This document shows positions 52,287 through 59,919 of a stretch of DNA of 64,000 bases, one piece after another. Within the stretch, counting starts at the first letter, position 1. Each line of letters begins with the position of its first letter. Under the pieces are notes generated by a model. It saw only the letters and a list, made by a program, of their open reading frames with translations. It did no database searches and was not told the DNA's origin. Location: assembly GCF_043555875.1 (NCBI RefSeq), contig NZ_JBIGHW010000007.1, positions 124,001 to 188,000 on the forward strand, in the 5' to 3' direction. This DNA comes from Pelomonas margarita (lineage in GTDB: Bacteria > Pseudomonadota > Gammaproteobacteria > Burkholderiales > Burkholderiaceae_C). Position numbers and translations under genes: made by a program.

Positions 52287-53090
52287 ATGAGACAAGCCTT
52301 CTTCGCCGCCCTGTCACTCACGCTGGCCCTGGGCATGGCCGCGCCTGCGGCAGGCGCCGCCGAGGCCGCGACCGCCGAGGTCAGCATCTCCAACGTCGTC
52401 GTCACCACGGTGGCGCTGGACGCCGAACCCTGGATCACCGGCGCGTGGCCCTGGCTGGTGCAGAACACCGGGCCCGGCTGGCCGGCGAGCGGACCGGCCA
52501 CCGTCGCCGAGGCCAGCCTTGGCAACGCCGGCCTGCTCGATGGTTCCAGCGGCTGGCTGGGCAGCAGCCGCCAGGCGGCCGTCGCCAACGGCACTGCCTC
52601 GGCCAGCGCCAGCGTCCGCTTTTCGGGCGGCGACCTGAGCAGCGCCGGCGCGGCCACGTCGTTCGCCAGCGCCAGCGGCGGCGAGGTGGCCACCGCCACC
52701 GCCCGGCTGTGGGATGCCGCCTTCATGGTGGGCGGGCGCACGCGGGTGGTGGTCAACCTGACGCTGGACAGCCTCTCCGCCACCGGCCAGGGCGGCACCG
52801 CGATGGCGCTGGCCACGCTAGGCATCTGGCACAACGCCAGCGGCGCCGGCTTCGTCAACGCCGAGGCGCAGGCCATAGACGCGCCGGACTTCTCCGTCGC
52901 CTACAACGGCCCCGCGACGCTGTCGGTCAGCTGGGACAACGCGTCCAGCGAGGTTGCCGTGGCGCGCATCACGCTGCTGACCTCGGCGCAGGTGCTGTCG
53001 GCCACGGCAGCCCCCGTCCCCGAGCCCGCGCCGGCCATGCTGCTGGCACTGGGGCTCGCCGCCCTCGCGCTGCGCCACCGCCGCCGCTGA
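52287..53090 (+). CDS. PEP-CTERM sorted exported protein, unknown function
   Basis: This is a 267-residue exported protein I do not otherwise recognise. It has a Sec signal peptide (about residues 1-24), a low-complexity Ala/Ser/Gly/Val-rich beta-type body (about 25-235), and a C-terminal PEP-CTERM signal: VPEPAPAMLLALGLAALALR followed by a basic HRRR. Such proteins are processed by exosortase and usually tied to exopolysaccharide or surface material. It sits between two GH5 genes on the same strand, 36 bases after the first, with a moderate A-rich ribosome site. The body shows Trp-containing turns (WITGAWPWLVQNTGPGW) that could bind sugar. A carbohydrate-binding or surface-tether role is only a guess. 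Confidence 0.8.
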   Translation: MRQAFFAALSLTLALGMAAPAAGAAEAATAEVSISNVVVTTVALDAEPWITGAWPWLVQNTGPGWPASGPATVAEASLGNAGLLDGSSGWLGSSRQAAVANGTASASASVRFSGGDLSSAGAATSFASASGGEVATATARLWDAAFMVGGRTRVVVNLTLDSLSATGQGGTAMALATLGIWHNASGAGFVNAEAQAIDAPDFSVAYNGPATLSVSWDNASSEVAVARITLLTSAQVLSATAAPVPEPAPAMLLALGLAALALRHRRR

Positions 53091-53113
53091 GCAGCCGCCC
53101 CAGGCACCGAGGC

Positions 53114-53129
53114 GCTGCCGGCCGGCAGC
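53114..53129. other. 16-base perfect palindrome between PEP-CTERM and GH5 genes
   Basis: GCTGCCGGCCGGCAGC lies in the 106-base gap. It can form a 6-bp hairpin with a 4-base loop, or serve as a dimer binding site. No T-run follows, so it is not a standard terminator. Confidence 0.35.
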
Positions 53130-53196
53130 CCCGCCGCCACGGCGCAAGCACCCGACACGAGGTGCCGCGCCCCCACCCGCCCCACTGGAGACAACC

Positions 53197-54579
53197 ATGG
53201 CATCGACCCTTAGCAACTCCCTGTGCCTGCTGGCACTCGCACTCGCCGCGCAGACGCAGGCCGTCGCGCAGACCTGCACGGCCACCGCCATCACGCCCTA
53301 CATCAAGGTCGGCACGGCCGCCTGGAGCAGCAGCTCCACGGCCACCACCGCCGCCGGCAGCGCCGTCAGCCTGGGCCCGCAGCCCACCTCGGGCGGCAAC
53401 TGGGCCTGGAGCGGCTGCGGCAGCAGCGGCACGGCGCGCCAGCAAAACCTCACCGCCAAGCACAGTTGCACCGCCACGGCCACCTACACCAACAGCTGCG
53501 GCGCCAAGTCCACCCGGGCCTTCACGATCACGGTGCCCGGCATGCGCGACCTGAGCAGCCTGCAGCTGTCCAAGCTGATGGGTGCGGGCTGGAACCTGGG
53601 CAACTCGCTGGAAGCCATTGGCGGCGAGACCGCCTGGGGCAACCCGCCCGCCACGCAGGCGCTGTTCAACGCGGTCAAGGCGGCAGGCTTCAAAAGCGTG
53701 CGCATCCCGGTGTCCTGGAAGCAGTACGCCGATGGCAACGACAACATCAGCGCCAGCTGGATGAGCCGCGTGACCCAGGTCGTCAACTACGCGAGGAACG
53801 CCGGCCTCTACACGATGGTCAACATCCACTGGGACGGCGGCTGGATGCAGCCCACCTATGCCAACCAGGCGCTGGCGAATGCCCGCATCACCAAGTTCTG
53901 GACGCAGATCGCCAACAACTTCAAGGGCTACGACGACACGCTGCTGTTCGCCGGCACCAATGAGGTCATGAAGGACGGCGACTACGGCACGCCCACCGTC
54001 GAGTACTACACGGTGCAGAACGGCTTCAACCAGGCCTTCGTCAATGCAGTGCGCGCCACCGGCGGCGGCAACCTGGCCCGTCACCTCATCGTGCAGGGCT
54101 TCAATACCAACATCGACCACACGGTGAACTTCGCCACGCTGCCGACCGACCCGGCAGCCAAGCGGCTGATGATGGAAGTGCACTTCTACGACCCCTACAA
54201 CTTCACGCTCAACGAGAACAGCACCATCTGGCAATGGGGCGCCGCCGCCACCAGCGCCGCCAACACCGAGGCCTGGGCCAACGAGGCCTTCGTGGACGCG
54301 CAGTTCCAGAAGATGAAGACCCGCTTCGTCGATGCCGGCGTGCCGGTCATCCTGGGCGAGTTCGGCGCCATCCGCCGCACGCAGTACGCCGGCTCGGAGA
54401 CCTACCGCACGAACTGGAGCCGCTACGTCGCCCGCGCCGCCTGGACGCGCGGCGCCGTGCCGGTCTGGTGGGACGCCGGCTTGCCCAATGCCAACCACAG
54501 CATGGGGCTGTTCGACCGCAGCAGCGGCGCGCAGGTCCACCCGGGCTTGATCAGCGCCGTCGTGAACGCGGCCAAGTAA
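53197..54579 (+). CDS. GH5 endoglucanase with N-terminal Ig-like accessory module
   Basis: This is a 460-residue secreted enzyme. After a Sec signal (about residues 1-26) comes a Cys- and Trp-bearing beta module (about 27-112; AITPYIKVGTAAWSSSS, GPQPTSGGNWAWSGCG, ending AFTITVP) of the Ig/PKD-like kind often attached to cellulases. The GH5 barrel (about 113-460) has MGAGWNLGNSLEAIGGETAW, NIHWDGGWMQP, the acid/base Glu in LLFAGTNEVMKDGDYG and the nucleophile Glu in GVPVILGEFGAIRR. NEV replaces the usual NEP. A GGAGACAACC ribosome site precedes the ATG. It is closely similar to the next gene, which lacks the accessory module. Confidence 0.9.
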   Translation: MASTLSNSLCLLALALAAQTQAVAQTCTATAITPYIKVGTAAWSSSSTATTAAGSAVSLGPQPTSGGNWAWSGCGSSGTARQQNLTAKHSCTATATYTNSCGAKSTRAFTITVPGMRDLSSLQLSKLMGAGWNLGNSLEAIGGETAWGNPPATQALFNAVKAAGFKSVRIPVSWKQYADGNDNISASWMSRVTQVVNYARNAGLYTMVNIHWDGGWMQPTYANQALANARITKFWTQIANNFKGYDDTLLFAGTNEVMKDGDYGTPTVEYYTVQNGFNQAFVNAVRATGGGNLARHLIVQGFNTNIDHTVNFATLPTDPAAKRLMMEVHFYDPYNFTLNENSTIWQWGAAATSAANTEAWANEAFVDAQFQKMKTRFVDAGVPVILGEFGAIRRTQYAGSETYRTNWSRYVARAAWTRGAVPVWWDAGLPNANHSMGLFDRSSGAQVHPGLISAVVNAAK

Positions 54580-54625
54580 CGCCCCAGCGCCGGCACCCCT
54601 GAGTTGAAGACTTGAAGACAAGACC

Positions 54626-55729
54626 ATGAAGCTGATCCTCACCCTGCTGCTCGCCCTGGCCTCGCTCGCGGTGCAGGCCGATCCCTGGCGCGAACTCAGC
54701 AGCGCCGAGCTGGCCCGCGAGATGGCGCCAGGCTGGAACCTCGGCAACTCGATGGAAGCCATTGGCGGCGAGACGGCCTGGGGCAATGCGCGCACCACGC
54801 GCCCGCTCATCCAGGCCGTCAAGGCCGCCGGCTTCCAATCCATCCGCATCCCGCTGGCCTGGCAGCAGTACACCGATGCGCAAGGCCGCATCAGGCCCGA
54901 CTGGCTGGCCCGCGTGACCGAGGTCGTGGGCTGGGCGCGCGAGGCCGGCCTGATCGTCATGATCAACATCCACTGGGACGGTGGCTGGATGCAGCCCACG
55001 GCCCGACACCAGACCGAGGTCAACCGCCGCCTGGCGCTTTACTGGACGCAGATCGCCGAGCACTTCAAGGACCACGACGAAGGCCTGCTGTTCGCGGGCA
55101 CCAACGAGGTCATGGTGGAAGGCGACTACGGCAAGCCCAGCGCCGAGTACGTGAAGGTGCAGAACAGCTTCAACCAGACCTTCGTGAGCACGGTGCGCGC
55201 CACCGGCGGCAACAACCCGCGCCGCCATCTCATCGTGCAGGGCTTCAACACCAACATCGACCACACGGTGGACTTCGCCGTGCTGCCCGCCGACCCCACA
55301 CCGGGCCGGCTGATGATGGAAGTGCACTACTACGACCCCTACGAGTTCACGCTGAACAACGAGGGCCAGGTCTGGCAATGGGGGCGCGGCGCGACGAACG
55401 CCAAGGCCACCGCCGGCTGGGGCGATGAGGCCCATGTGGACCGGCAGTTCGACAAGATGAAGGCCCATTTCGTGGACCGGGGCGTGCCCGTCATCCTGGG
55501 CGAATACGGCGCCGTGGCGCGCCCGTCGCAGCCCGGTGCGGCGCGCTACCGCGCCGACTGGAATGCCTACGTGACGCGCGCCGCACACCAGCGCGGGCTG
55601 GTGCCGGTGTACTGGGACAACGGCGTGTTCGACAAGCGCGAGGGCTTCGCGCTGTTCGACCGGGCGACCGGCCGCGTGCTGGATGGCGCCCTGCTGGCCG
55701 CCATCATGGGCGCCATGCGCAGCGACTGA
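54626..55729 (+). CDS. GH5 endoglucanase, single catalytic domain
   Basis: This is a 367-residue secreted GH5 enzyme with a short Sec signal (about residues 1-18, cleavage after VQA) directly followed by the barrel. APGWNLGNSMEAIGGETAWG, NIHWDGGWMQP, acid/base LLFAGTNEVMVEGDYG and nucleophile GVPVILGEYGAVAR are visible. The sequence runs in parallel with the preceding GH5 (for example HLIVQGFNTNIDHTV in both), indicating a tandem duplication. The ribosome site is weak. It is the last gene of the xyloglucan series; the convergent H-NS gene begins 22 bases on. Confidence 0.9.
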   Translation: MKLILTLLLALASLAVQADPWRELSSAELAREMAPGWNLGNSMEAIGGETAWGNARTTRPLIQAVKAAGFQSIRIPLAWQQYTDAQGRIRPDWLARVTEVVGWAREAGLIVMINIHWDGGWMQPTARHQTEVNRRLALYWTQIAEHFKDHDEGLLFAGTNEVMVEGDYGKPSAEYVKVQNSFNQTFVSTVRATGGNNPRRHLIVQGFNTNIDHTVDFAVLPADPTPGRLMMEVHYYDPYEFTLNNEGQVWQWGRGATNAKATAGWGDEAHVDRQFDKMKAHFVDRGVPVILGEYGAVARPSQPGAARYRADWNAYVTRAAHQRGLVPVYWDNGVFDKREGFALFDRATGRVLDGALLAAIMGAMRSD

Positions 55730-55751
55730 GCCGCGCGCGGCGCGGGCCGGG

Positions 55752-56102
55752 TCAGCGGCTGATCAGCAGATCTTCCGCCGACTTGCCGGCGGCCAGCGCG
55801 TCCTTGAACCAGGTGGGCCGCTTGCCCACGCCGGACCAGGTGCGGCCGGCGCCGTCGGTGTACTTGGCCACGCCGCCCGCCTTTTTGGCCGCGGCCGCCT
55901 TGCGCGGCTGGCTGGCAGCGGCCCGCTTGCGCGTCGCACGGGCCGGCGTGCCGCCGAACAGCTCATCGGCCGTGATGTCGTAATGGGCGATGGCTTCCTT
56001 GATGCGGTCGATGACGTCCGACTTCTCGCGCGAGCGCAATGTGTCGGCCTGTTTCTGCAATTGGGCAATCTGCTTCAACAGCGTTTGCAAACTCTTGGCC
56101 AT
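55752..56102 (-). CDS. H-NS family nucleoid-associated protein
   Basis: This is a 116-residue H-NS/MvaT-like protein of the short Burkholderiales type. The N-terminal coiled-coil oligomerisation part (about residues 1-50, LLKQIAQLQKQADTLRSREK) is followed by a Lys/Arg/Ala-rich linker (about 65-88) and the DNA-binding end YTDGAGRTWSGVGKRPTWF with the W-S-G-x-G-x-x-P-x-W core. ATG at 56102 is chosen because GGAG lies 6 bases upstream. Two earlier in-frame ATGs are less well placed. Such proteins silence A+T-rich, acquired DNA. Its place at the edge of the xyloglucan locus may reflect control of that locus, but this is inference. Confidence 0.93.
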   Translation of the reverse strand: MAKSLQTLLKQIAQLQKQADTLRSREKSDVIDRIKEAIAHYDITADELFGGTPARATRKRAAASQPRKAAAAKKAGGVAKYTDGAGRTWSGVGKRPTWFKDALAAGKSAEDLLISR

Positions 56103-56392
56103 TCGGTGCTCCATTGAAATGGTTGTTCTGAGTGCCGCATTCAATCACGGAAGATTCATTCGCCGAATGCCTCAACCTCAATGGAAACCCATGGCCATTG
56201 CAATGCCACCCAATCATTGCGGCAAAAGCTGGCATCGCTTGACGTGAATGCGCACGATTGCGGCGCATGGCCGGCCACGGGGCCGGCAGCGTCCTAACGT
56301 TCGCCTCACTTTCGCCTCATCGAGCGCTCACCTCGGCTTCCTAGAGTCCACGGCATCGGCTGCGCCGCAGCCTGTTGCTCGAGGAGCCCGCC
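56103..56392. other. Divergent gap between H-NS and protease genes
   Basis: This gap of 290 bases is visibly richer in A+T than its neighbours. It must hold both promoters, but I find no convincing -35/-10 pair. It contains the palindrome CATTGCAATG at 56196-56205, whose core resembles the TTGCAA arms near 22824-22859. The last 60 bases before 56393 carry GAGGAG, the protease ribosome site. Confidence 0.4.
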
Positions 56393-57910
56393 ATGACCCA
56401 GACCACCAAGCTCACCCTGACCGCCGCAGCCGCCGCCCTGCTGGGCGCCGGCGTGACGCTGACCACCGCGGCCAACGGCTGGACATTGCCTGGCCTGACC
56501 AAGTCGCAAGCCCCGGTGACGGCCCCCGGCGGCGGCGCCCCGGCTGCCACCGTCGCGCTGGCAGCCGCCGCCACGCCGGCCTCGGACGCCGCGCTGCCCC
56601 CCGCACTCGTGCCCAACTACCGCGCCATCGTGCAGACGCAGGGTCCGGCCGTCGTCGGCATCACCGTGGCCGGCCTGCACAAGGCCGGCGGCGAGGAGCG
56701 TGCGGAGCTGCCGCAAGGCATGGAGAACGATCCCTTCTTCCGCTTCTTCCGCGGCGTGCCGGGCCTGCGCATGCCGCAACAGGGCGCTCAGCCCTTTCGC
56801 GGCCAGGGCTCGGGCTTCATCATCAGCCCCGACGGCCTGGTGCTGACGAATGCCCATGTCGTGCGCGACGCCAAGCAGGTCACCGTCAAGCTCAGCGACC
56901 GCCGCGAGTTCGCGGCCCAGGTGCTGGGCAGCGACCCGGCCACCGACATCGCCGTCCTGAAGCTGGACGCCAAGAACCTGCCCACCGTGCAGCTGGGCAA
57001 TGCCAAGCAGGTGCAGGTGGGCGACTATGTGCTGGCCATCGGCGCGCCCTACGGTTTCGAGCAGACGGCCACGCAAGGCATCGTCAGCGCCAAGGGCCGC
57101 AGCCTGCCGGGCGACAGCGTCGTGCCTTTCATCCAGACCGATGCGGCCGTGAACCCCGGCAACTCCGGCGGCCCGCTGTTCGACGCCTCGGGCCGCGTCG
57201 TTGGCGTCAACGCACAGATCTATTCGCAGAGCGGCGGTTTTCAGGGCCTGGCCTTCTCCATCCCCATCGACGTGGCGCTGAAGATCAAGGACCAGATCGT
57301 CGCCACGGGCAAGGTGGAGCACGCGCGGCTGGGCGTCACGCTGCAGGACCTGTCCGCGCCGCTGGCCACCTCCTTCGGCCTGGAGGCGCCGGACGGCGCG
57401 CTGGTCTCCAGCGTCATGCCGGGCAGTGCGGCTGCCAAGGCGGGCCTGAAGCCGGGCGACGTCATCACCGCCATCGATGGCGAACCCGTGCGCATCGCCG
57501 GCGATGTGTCCAGCCGCGTGGGCCTGGCGCAGCCGGGAGACAAGCTCAAGCTCAGCCTGTGGCGCGACAAGAAGGGCCTGACCGAGACCGTCGCGCTGGG
57601 CCGCGCCGACAAGGAGACGCAAGAAGCCAGCGCGGCGCCACAGGGCGGCCAGCTGGGTCTAGCGCTGCGCCCGCTGCAGCCGCAGGAGCTGCGCGGCTCG
57701 GGGCTGGACGGCGGCTTGCTGATCGAGCGCGTGACTGGTCCGGCCCAACTGGCCGGCGTGCAGGCCGGCGACGTGTTGTTGGCGCTGAACGGCAAGCCGG
57801 TGAAGAGCATTGACGAGGTGCGGGCGGCGATGAAAGATGCGCCCAAGTCCGTGGCCCTGTTGGTAGCCCGCGACGGACAACAGATCTTCGTGCCGGTGCG
57901 CATGGGTTGA
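56393..57910 (+). CDS. DegP/DegQ-type periplasmic serine protease
   Basis: This is a 505-residue HtrA-family protease that degrades misfolded envelope proteins. A signal/anchor covers about residues 1-27. The catalytic triad is His in VLTNAHVVRDA (about 153), Asp in PATDIAVLKLD (about 184) and Ser in NPGNSGGPLFD (about 257). Two PDZ domains follow (about 300-385 and 410-500). ATG at 56393 has GAGGAG 6 bases upstream. A strong 14-bp hairpin lies 37 bases after the stop. Such a protease is a natural companion of heavy secretion, but it is a common housekeeping gene. Confidence 0.95.
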   Translation: MTQTTKLTLTAAAAALLGAGVTLTTAANGWTLPGLTKSQAPVTAPGGGAPAATVALAAAATPASDAALPPALVPNYRAIVQTQGPAVVGITVAGLHKAGGEERAELPQGMENDPFFRFFRGVPGLRMPQQGAQPFRGQGSGFIISPDGLVLTNAHVVRDAKQVTVKLSDRREFAAQVLGSDPATDIAVLKLDAKNLPTVQLGNAKQVQVGDYVLAIGAPYGFEQTATQGIVSAKGRSLPGDSVVPFIQTDAAVNPGNSGGPLFDASGRVVGVNAQIYSQSGGFQGLAFSIPIDVALKIKDQIVATGKVEHARLGVTLQDLSAPLATSFGLEAPDGALVSSVMPGSAAAKAGLKPGDVITAIDGEPVRIAGDVSSRVGLAQPGDKLKLSLWRDKKGLTETVALGRADKETQEASAAPQGGQLGLALRPLQPQELRGSGLDGGLLIERVTGPAQLAGVQAGDVLLALNGKPVKSIDEVRAAMKDAPKSVALLVARDGQQIFVPVRMG

Positions 57911-57946
57911 GGGCCGAGGCCGCACGGGCCTGCCCCTGCGATGCAC

Positions 57947-57978
57947 CGCCGCATGGCCATAGGGATGGCCATGCGGCG
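57947..57978 (+). terminator. Long perfect hairpin after the protease gene
   Basis: CGCCGCATGGCCAT (57947-57960 region) pairs perfectly over 14 bases with ATGGCCATGCGGCG (57965-57978) around a 4-base AGGG loop. TGCA on both sides adds four pairs beyond a small internal loop. There is no T-run, so it may act as a factor-assisted terminator or mRNA 3' stabiliser. Confidence 0.6.
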
Positions 57979-58028
57979 CCTGCACTGCTGCAATCCGCAC
58001 CTCTTTCGCTTCACTCTGGCCACGCCCC

Positions 58029-58433
58029 ATGCCGCTTTGTTTTCCTGACCTGCGCGCTGCCTGTGCCACGGCCGCGCTGCTCGGTGTCATCTCGTCGGCC
58101 ACGGCCGGCGAGCCTGCGCCCAGGACGCTGGAGTTCGTCAAGGACAGCCCCTTGCCCGCCAGCGTGACGCTGCTGACTCGACAAGGCCCAATCGGCCGGG
58201 ACACGCCGTTCTACAACGGCTACCGCCCGCAGCTGCGCTTCGCCGGCATGAAGGACGGCGTCACCTGCGCGCTGAAGCTGCCGCCGCCAGCCGACAAGCT
58301 GGAGCCCGGCGAGACGACCGACCTGACGGCCACCTGCCTGGACACGCTGCGGCTGCGCGAGGACCGGCTGGAATTCGGCGTCTACGAGGGCGGCCGCCAG
58401 GTGGGTCGCGGCACACTCAAGCCGCCGCGCTGA
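58029..58433 (+). CDS. Small exported protein, unknown function
   Basis: I do not recognise this 134-residue protein. It has a likely signal peptide (about residues 1-27, cleavage after ATA) and a short mature domain with Pro-rich opening PAPRTLEFVKDSPLPASVTL and two Cys (CALKLPP and ATCLDT) that could form a disulfide. It follows the protease by 118 bases with the hairpin between, so it is likely transcribed separately. Codon use is like its neighbours. It converges on the GST gene with a 13-base gap. Confidence 0.65.
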   Translation: MPLCFPDLRAACATAALLGVISSATAGEPAPRTLEFVKDSPLPASVTLLTRQGPIGRDTPFYNGYRPQLRFAGMKDGVTCALKLPPPADKLEPGETTDLTATCLDTLRLREDRLEFGVYEGGRQVGRGTLKPPR

Positions 58434-58446
58434 GTGCCGCCTTGCC

Positions 58447-59061
58447 TCAGGGCATGCCGTTGTCGACGTAGGTAGAAAAACCTGGCTGGGCGCCGAGACG
58501 CTGTAGCCAGGCGCTCACCGCCGGCAGTGAGGCCCGCTCGATGGGCGCGTTCAGCCAGCGCTGCGCAGACAGCCCCAGCACCACGTCGGCCAGCGTGAAC
58601 GCATCCCCCGTCGCGAACGCCCCGGTGCGCGCCAGCTGCGCGTCCAGCATCGCCATGTGCCGGTTCCAGCCCACCACGCTGGCTTGAACCGCCTCCGGCG
58701 CCGCCGGCTGGCCGCGCACCAGCGCCATGAAGGCCACGCGCCACGAGTTATTCAGCTCGCCGGCCTGCCAGTCCATCCACTGCTCCACGCGGGCGCGGGC
58801 CTGCGGCTCGGCGGGCAGCAGCGCCGTGGCGCCGAGCTTGGCTGCCAGGTAGCGGCAGATGCTGTTGCTCTCCCACAGCACGAAGTCGCCATCGACGAGC
58901 ACCGGGATCAGGCCGTTGGGGTTCAACGCCAGGTACTCGGGCTGCTGCGTGGACTGGAAACCCGTGCCCCAATCCTCGCGAGGCAGGTCCAGGCCCAGCA
59001 AGGCAGCGGTCCAGGTGACCTTACGGACATTGAGCGACGTGAGACGGCCCAGGAGTTTCAT
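58447..59061 (-). CDS. Glutathione S-transferase family protein
   Basis: This is a 204-residue cytoplasmic GST. The N-terminal thioredoxin-like domain (about 1-80) has LTSLNVRKVTWTAALLG, the cis-Pro loop NGLIPVLVDGDFVLWESNSI and glutathione-binding ES. The C-terminal helical domain (about 88-204) ends with FATGDAFTLADVVLGLSAQR. The ATG at 59061 is chosen: it overlaps the stop of the upstream transporter gene as ATGA. The longer in-frame reading through that gene is spurious. Substrate is unknown. Confidence 0.93.
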   Translation of the reverse strand: MKLLGRLTSLNVRKVTWTAALLGLDLPREDWGTGFQSTQQPEYLALNPNGLIPVLVDGDFVLWESNSICRYLAAKLGATALLPAEPQARARVEQWMDWQAGELNNSWRVAFMALVRGQPAAPEAVQASVVGWNRHMAMLDAQLARTGAFATGDAFTLADVVLGLSAQRWLNAPIERASLPAVSAWLQRLGAQPGFSTYVDNGMP

Positions 59062-59915
59062 GCTGTCGAGTGTCGCCTGAGCCACAGGCCAAACAGCAGC
59101 GCCGTCACGTACATGCTGACGGAATAGAGCGCCGCCGGCAGCGCGACCGGAAACTGCTGCAGCACGCCCAACGCGAGGTACAGCGCCAGCGTCGAGTTGT
59201 GCACGCCCACCTCGAAGGCGATGGCAATGCACAGCGGCCGCGGCAGCCGCGCGGTGCGTCCCAGGCCGTAGCCGGCGGCCAGGCTCAGCACATTGAAGGC
59301 CAGCACGGCGCCGCCCAGCTCGCCGGCTGCGCCCATCAAGGCTTCGCGCTCCTTGGCGATGGCCGCCACGGTCAGTACAACCAGCAGCACGGCGGACAGT
59401 GCCTTCACCGGCTTGTCCAGCGCCGCTGCGAGGCCGGGCCGCGAGCGCCGCACGGCCATGCCCAGCAGCACCGGCACGGCGATGACACCGATGACCTCCG
59501 CCAGCTTCTGCCACGGCAACGGCACCACCTGCCCGCCACCGGCGTAGTGCGCGATGGCCCAGTTGGCGATCAGCGGCAGCGTGACGAGCGACAGCACGGT
59601 GTTCAACGCCGTCAGCGACAGGTTCATCGCCACATGCCCGCCGAACAGGTGGCTGAAAAGGTTGGCCGTGATGCCGCCTGGCGACGCGGCCAGCAGCATC
59701 AGGCCCACGGCGTACAGCGGCGGCAGGTTGAACGCGGCGATGACGGCCACGCACACGAGCGGCAGCACGAGAACCTGCAGACCCAACGCCAGCACGGCAG
59801 CCAGCGGGTGGTCGCGCAGCCGGCGGAAATCGTCCAGCGTCAGCGACAGGCCCAGGCCGGCCATGACAACGGCGAGCACGCCGAGCAGCGCATTGGTCAA
59901 CACGGCAGCGGTCAC
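59058..59915 (-). CDS. Bile acid:sodium symporter (BASS) family transporter
   Basis: This is a 285-residue inner-membrane protein with about nine or ten spans, of the BASS family. The hallmark SPGGITANLFSHLFGGH (about residues 78-94) and the late FEVGVHNSTLALYLALG (about 229-245) are visible. Bacterial members carry organic anions such as pantoate or keto acids with sodium; bile acid is unlikely. It is coupled to the GST gene by an ATGA overlap, and the class II aldolase gene ends 4 bases before it, so the three form an operon. Confidence 0.9.
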   Translation of the reverse strand: MTAAVLTNALLGVLAVVMAGLGLSLTLDDFRRLRDHPLAAVLALGLQVLVLPLVCVAVIAAFNLPPLYAVGLMLLAASPGGITANLFSHLFGGHVAMNLSLTALNTVLSLVTLPLIANWAIAHYAGGGQVVPLPWQKLAEVIGVIAVPVLLGMAVRRSRPGLAAALDKPVKALSAVLLVVLTVAAIAKEREALMGAAGELGGAVLAFNVLSLAAGYGLGRTARLPRPLCIAIAFEVGVHNSTLALYLALGVLQQFPVALPAALYSVSMYVTALLFGLWLRRHSTA

Positions 59916-59919
59916 GGCA

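Noticed and set aside
52969..55023. Minus-strand open frame of about 680 codons across the two GH5 genes
   Set aside because: It is an antisense shadow of two genuine GH5 genes with no recognisable domain.
59062..59754. N-terminal extension of the GST frame through the BASS transporter gene
   Set aside because: It is Arg/Gly-rich shadow sequence; the GST fold starts at the ATG at 59061.
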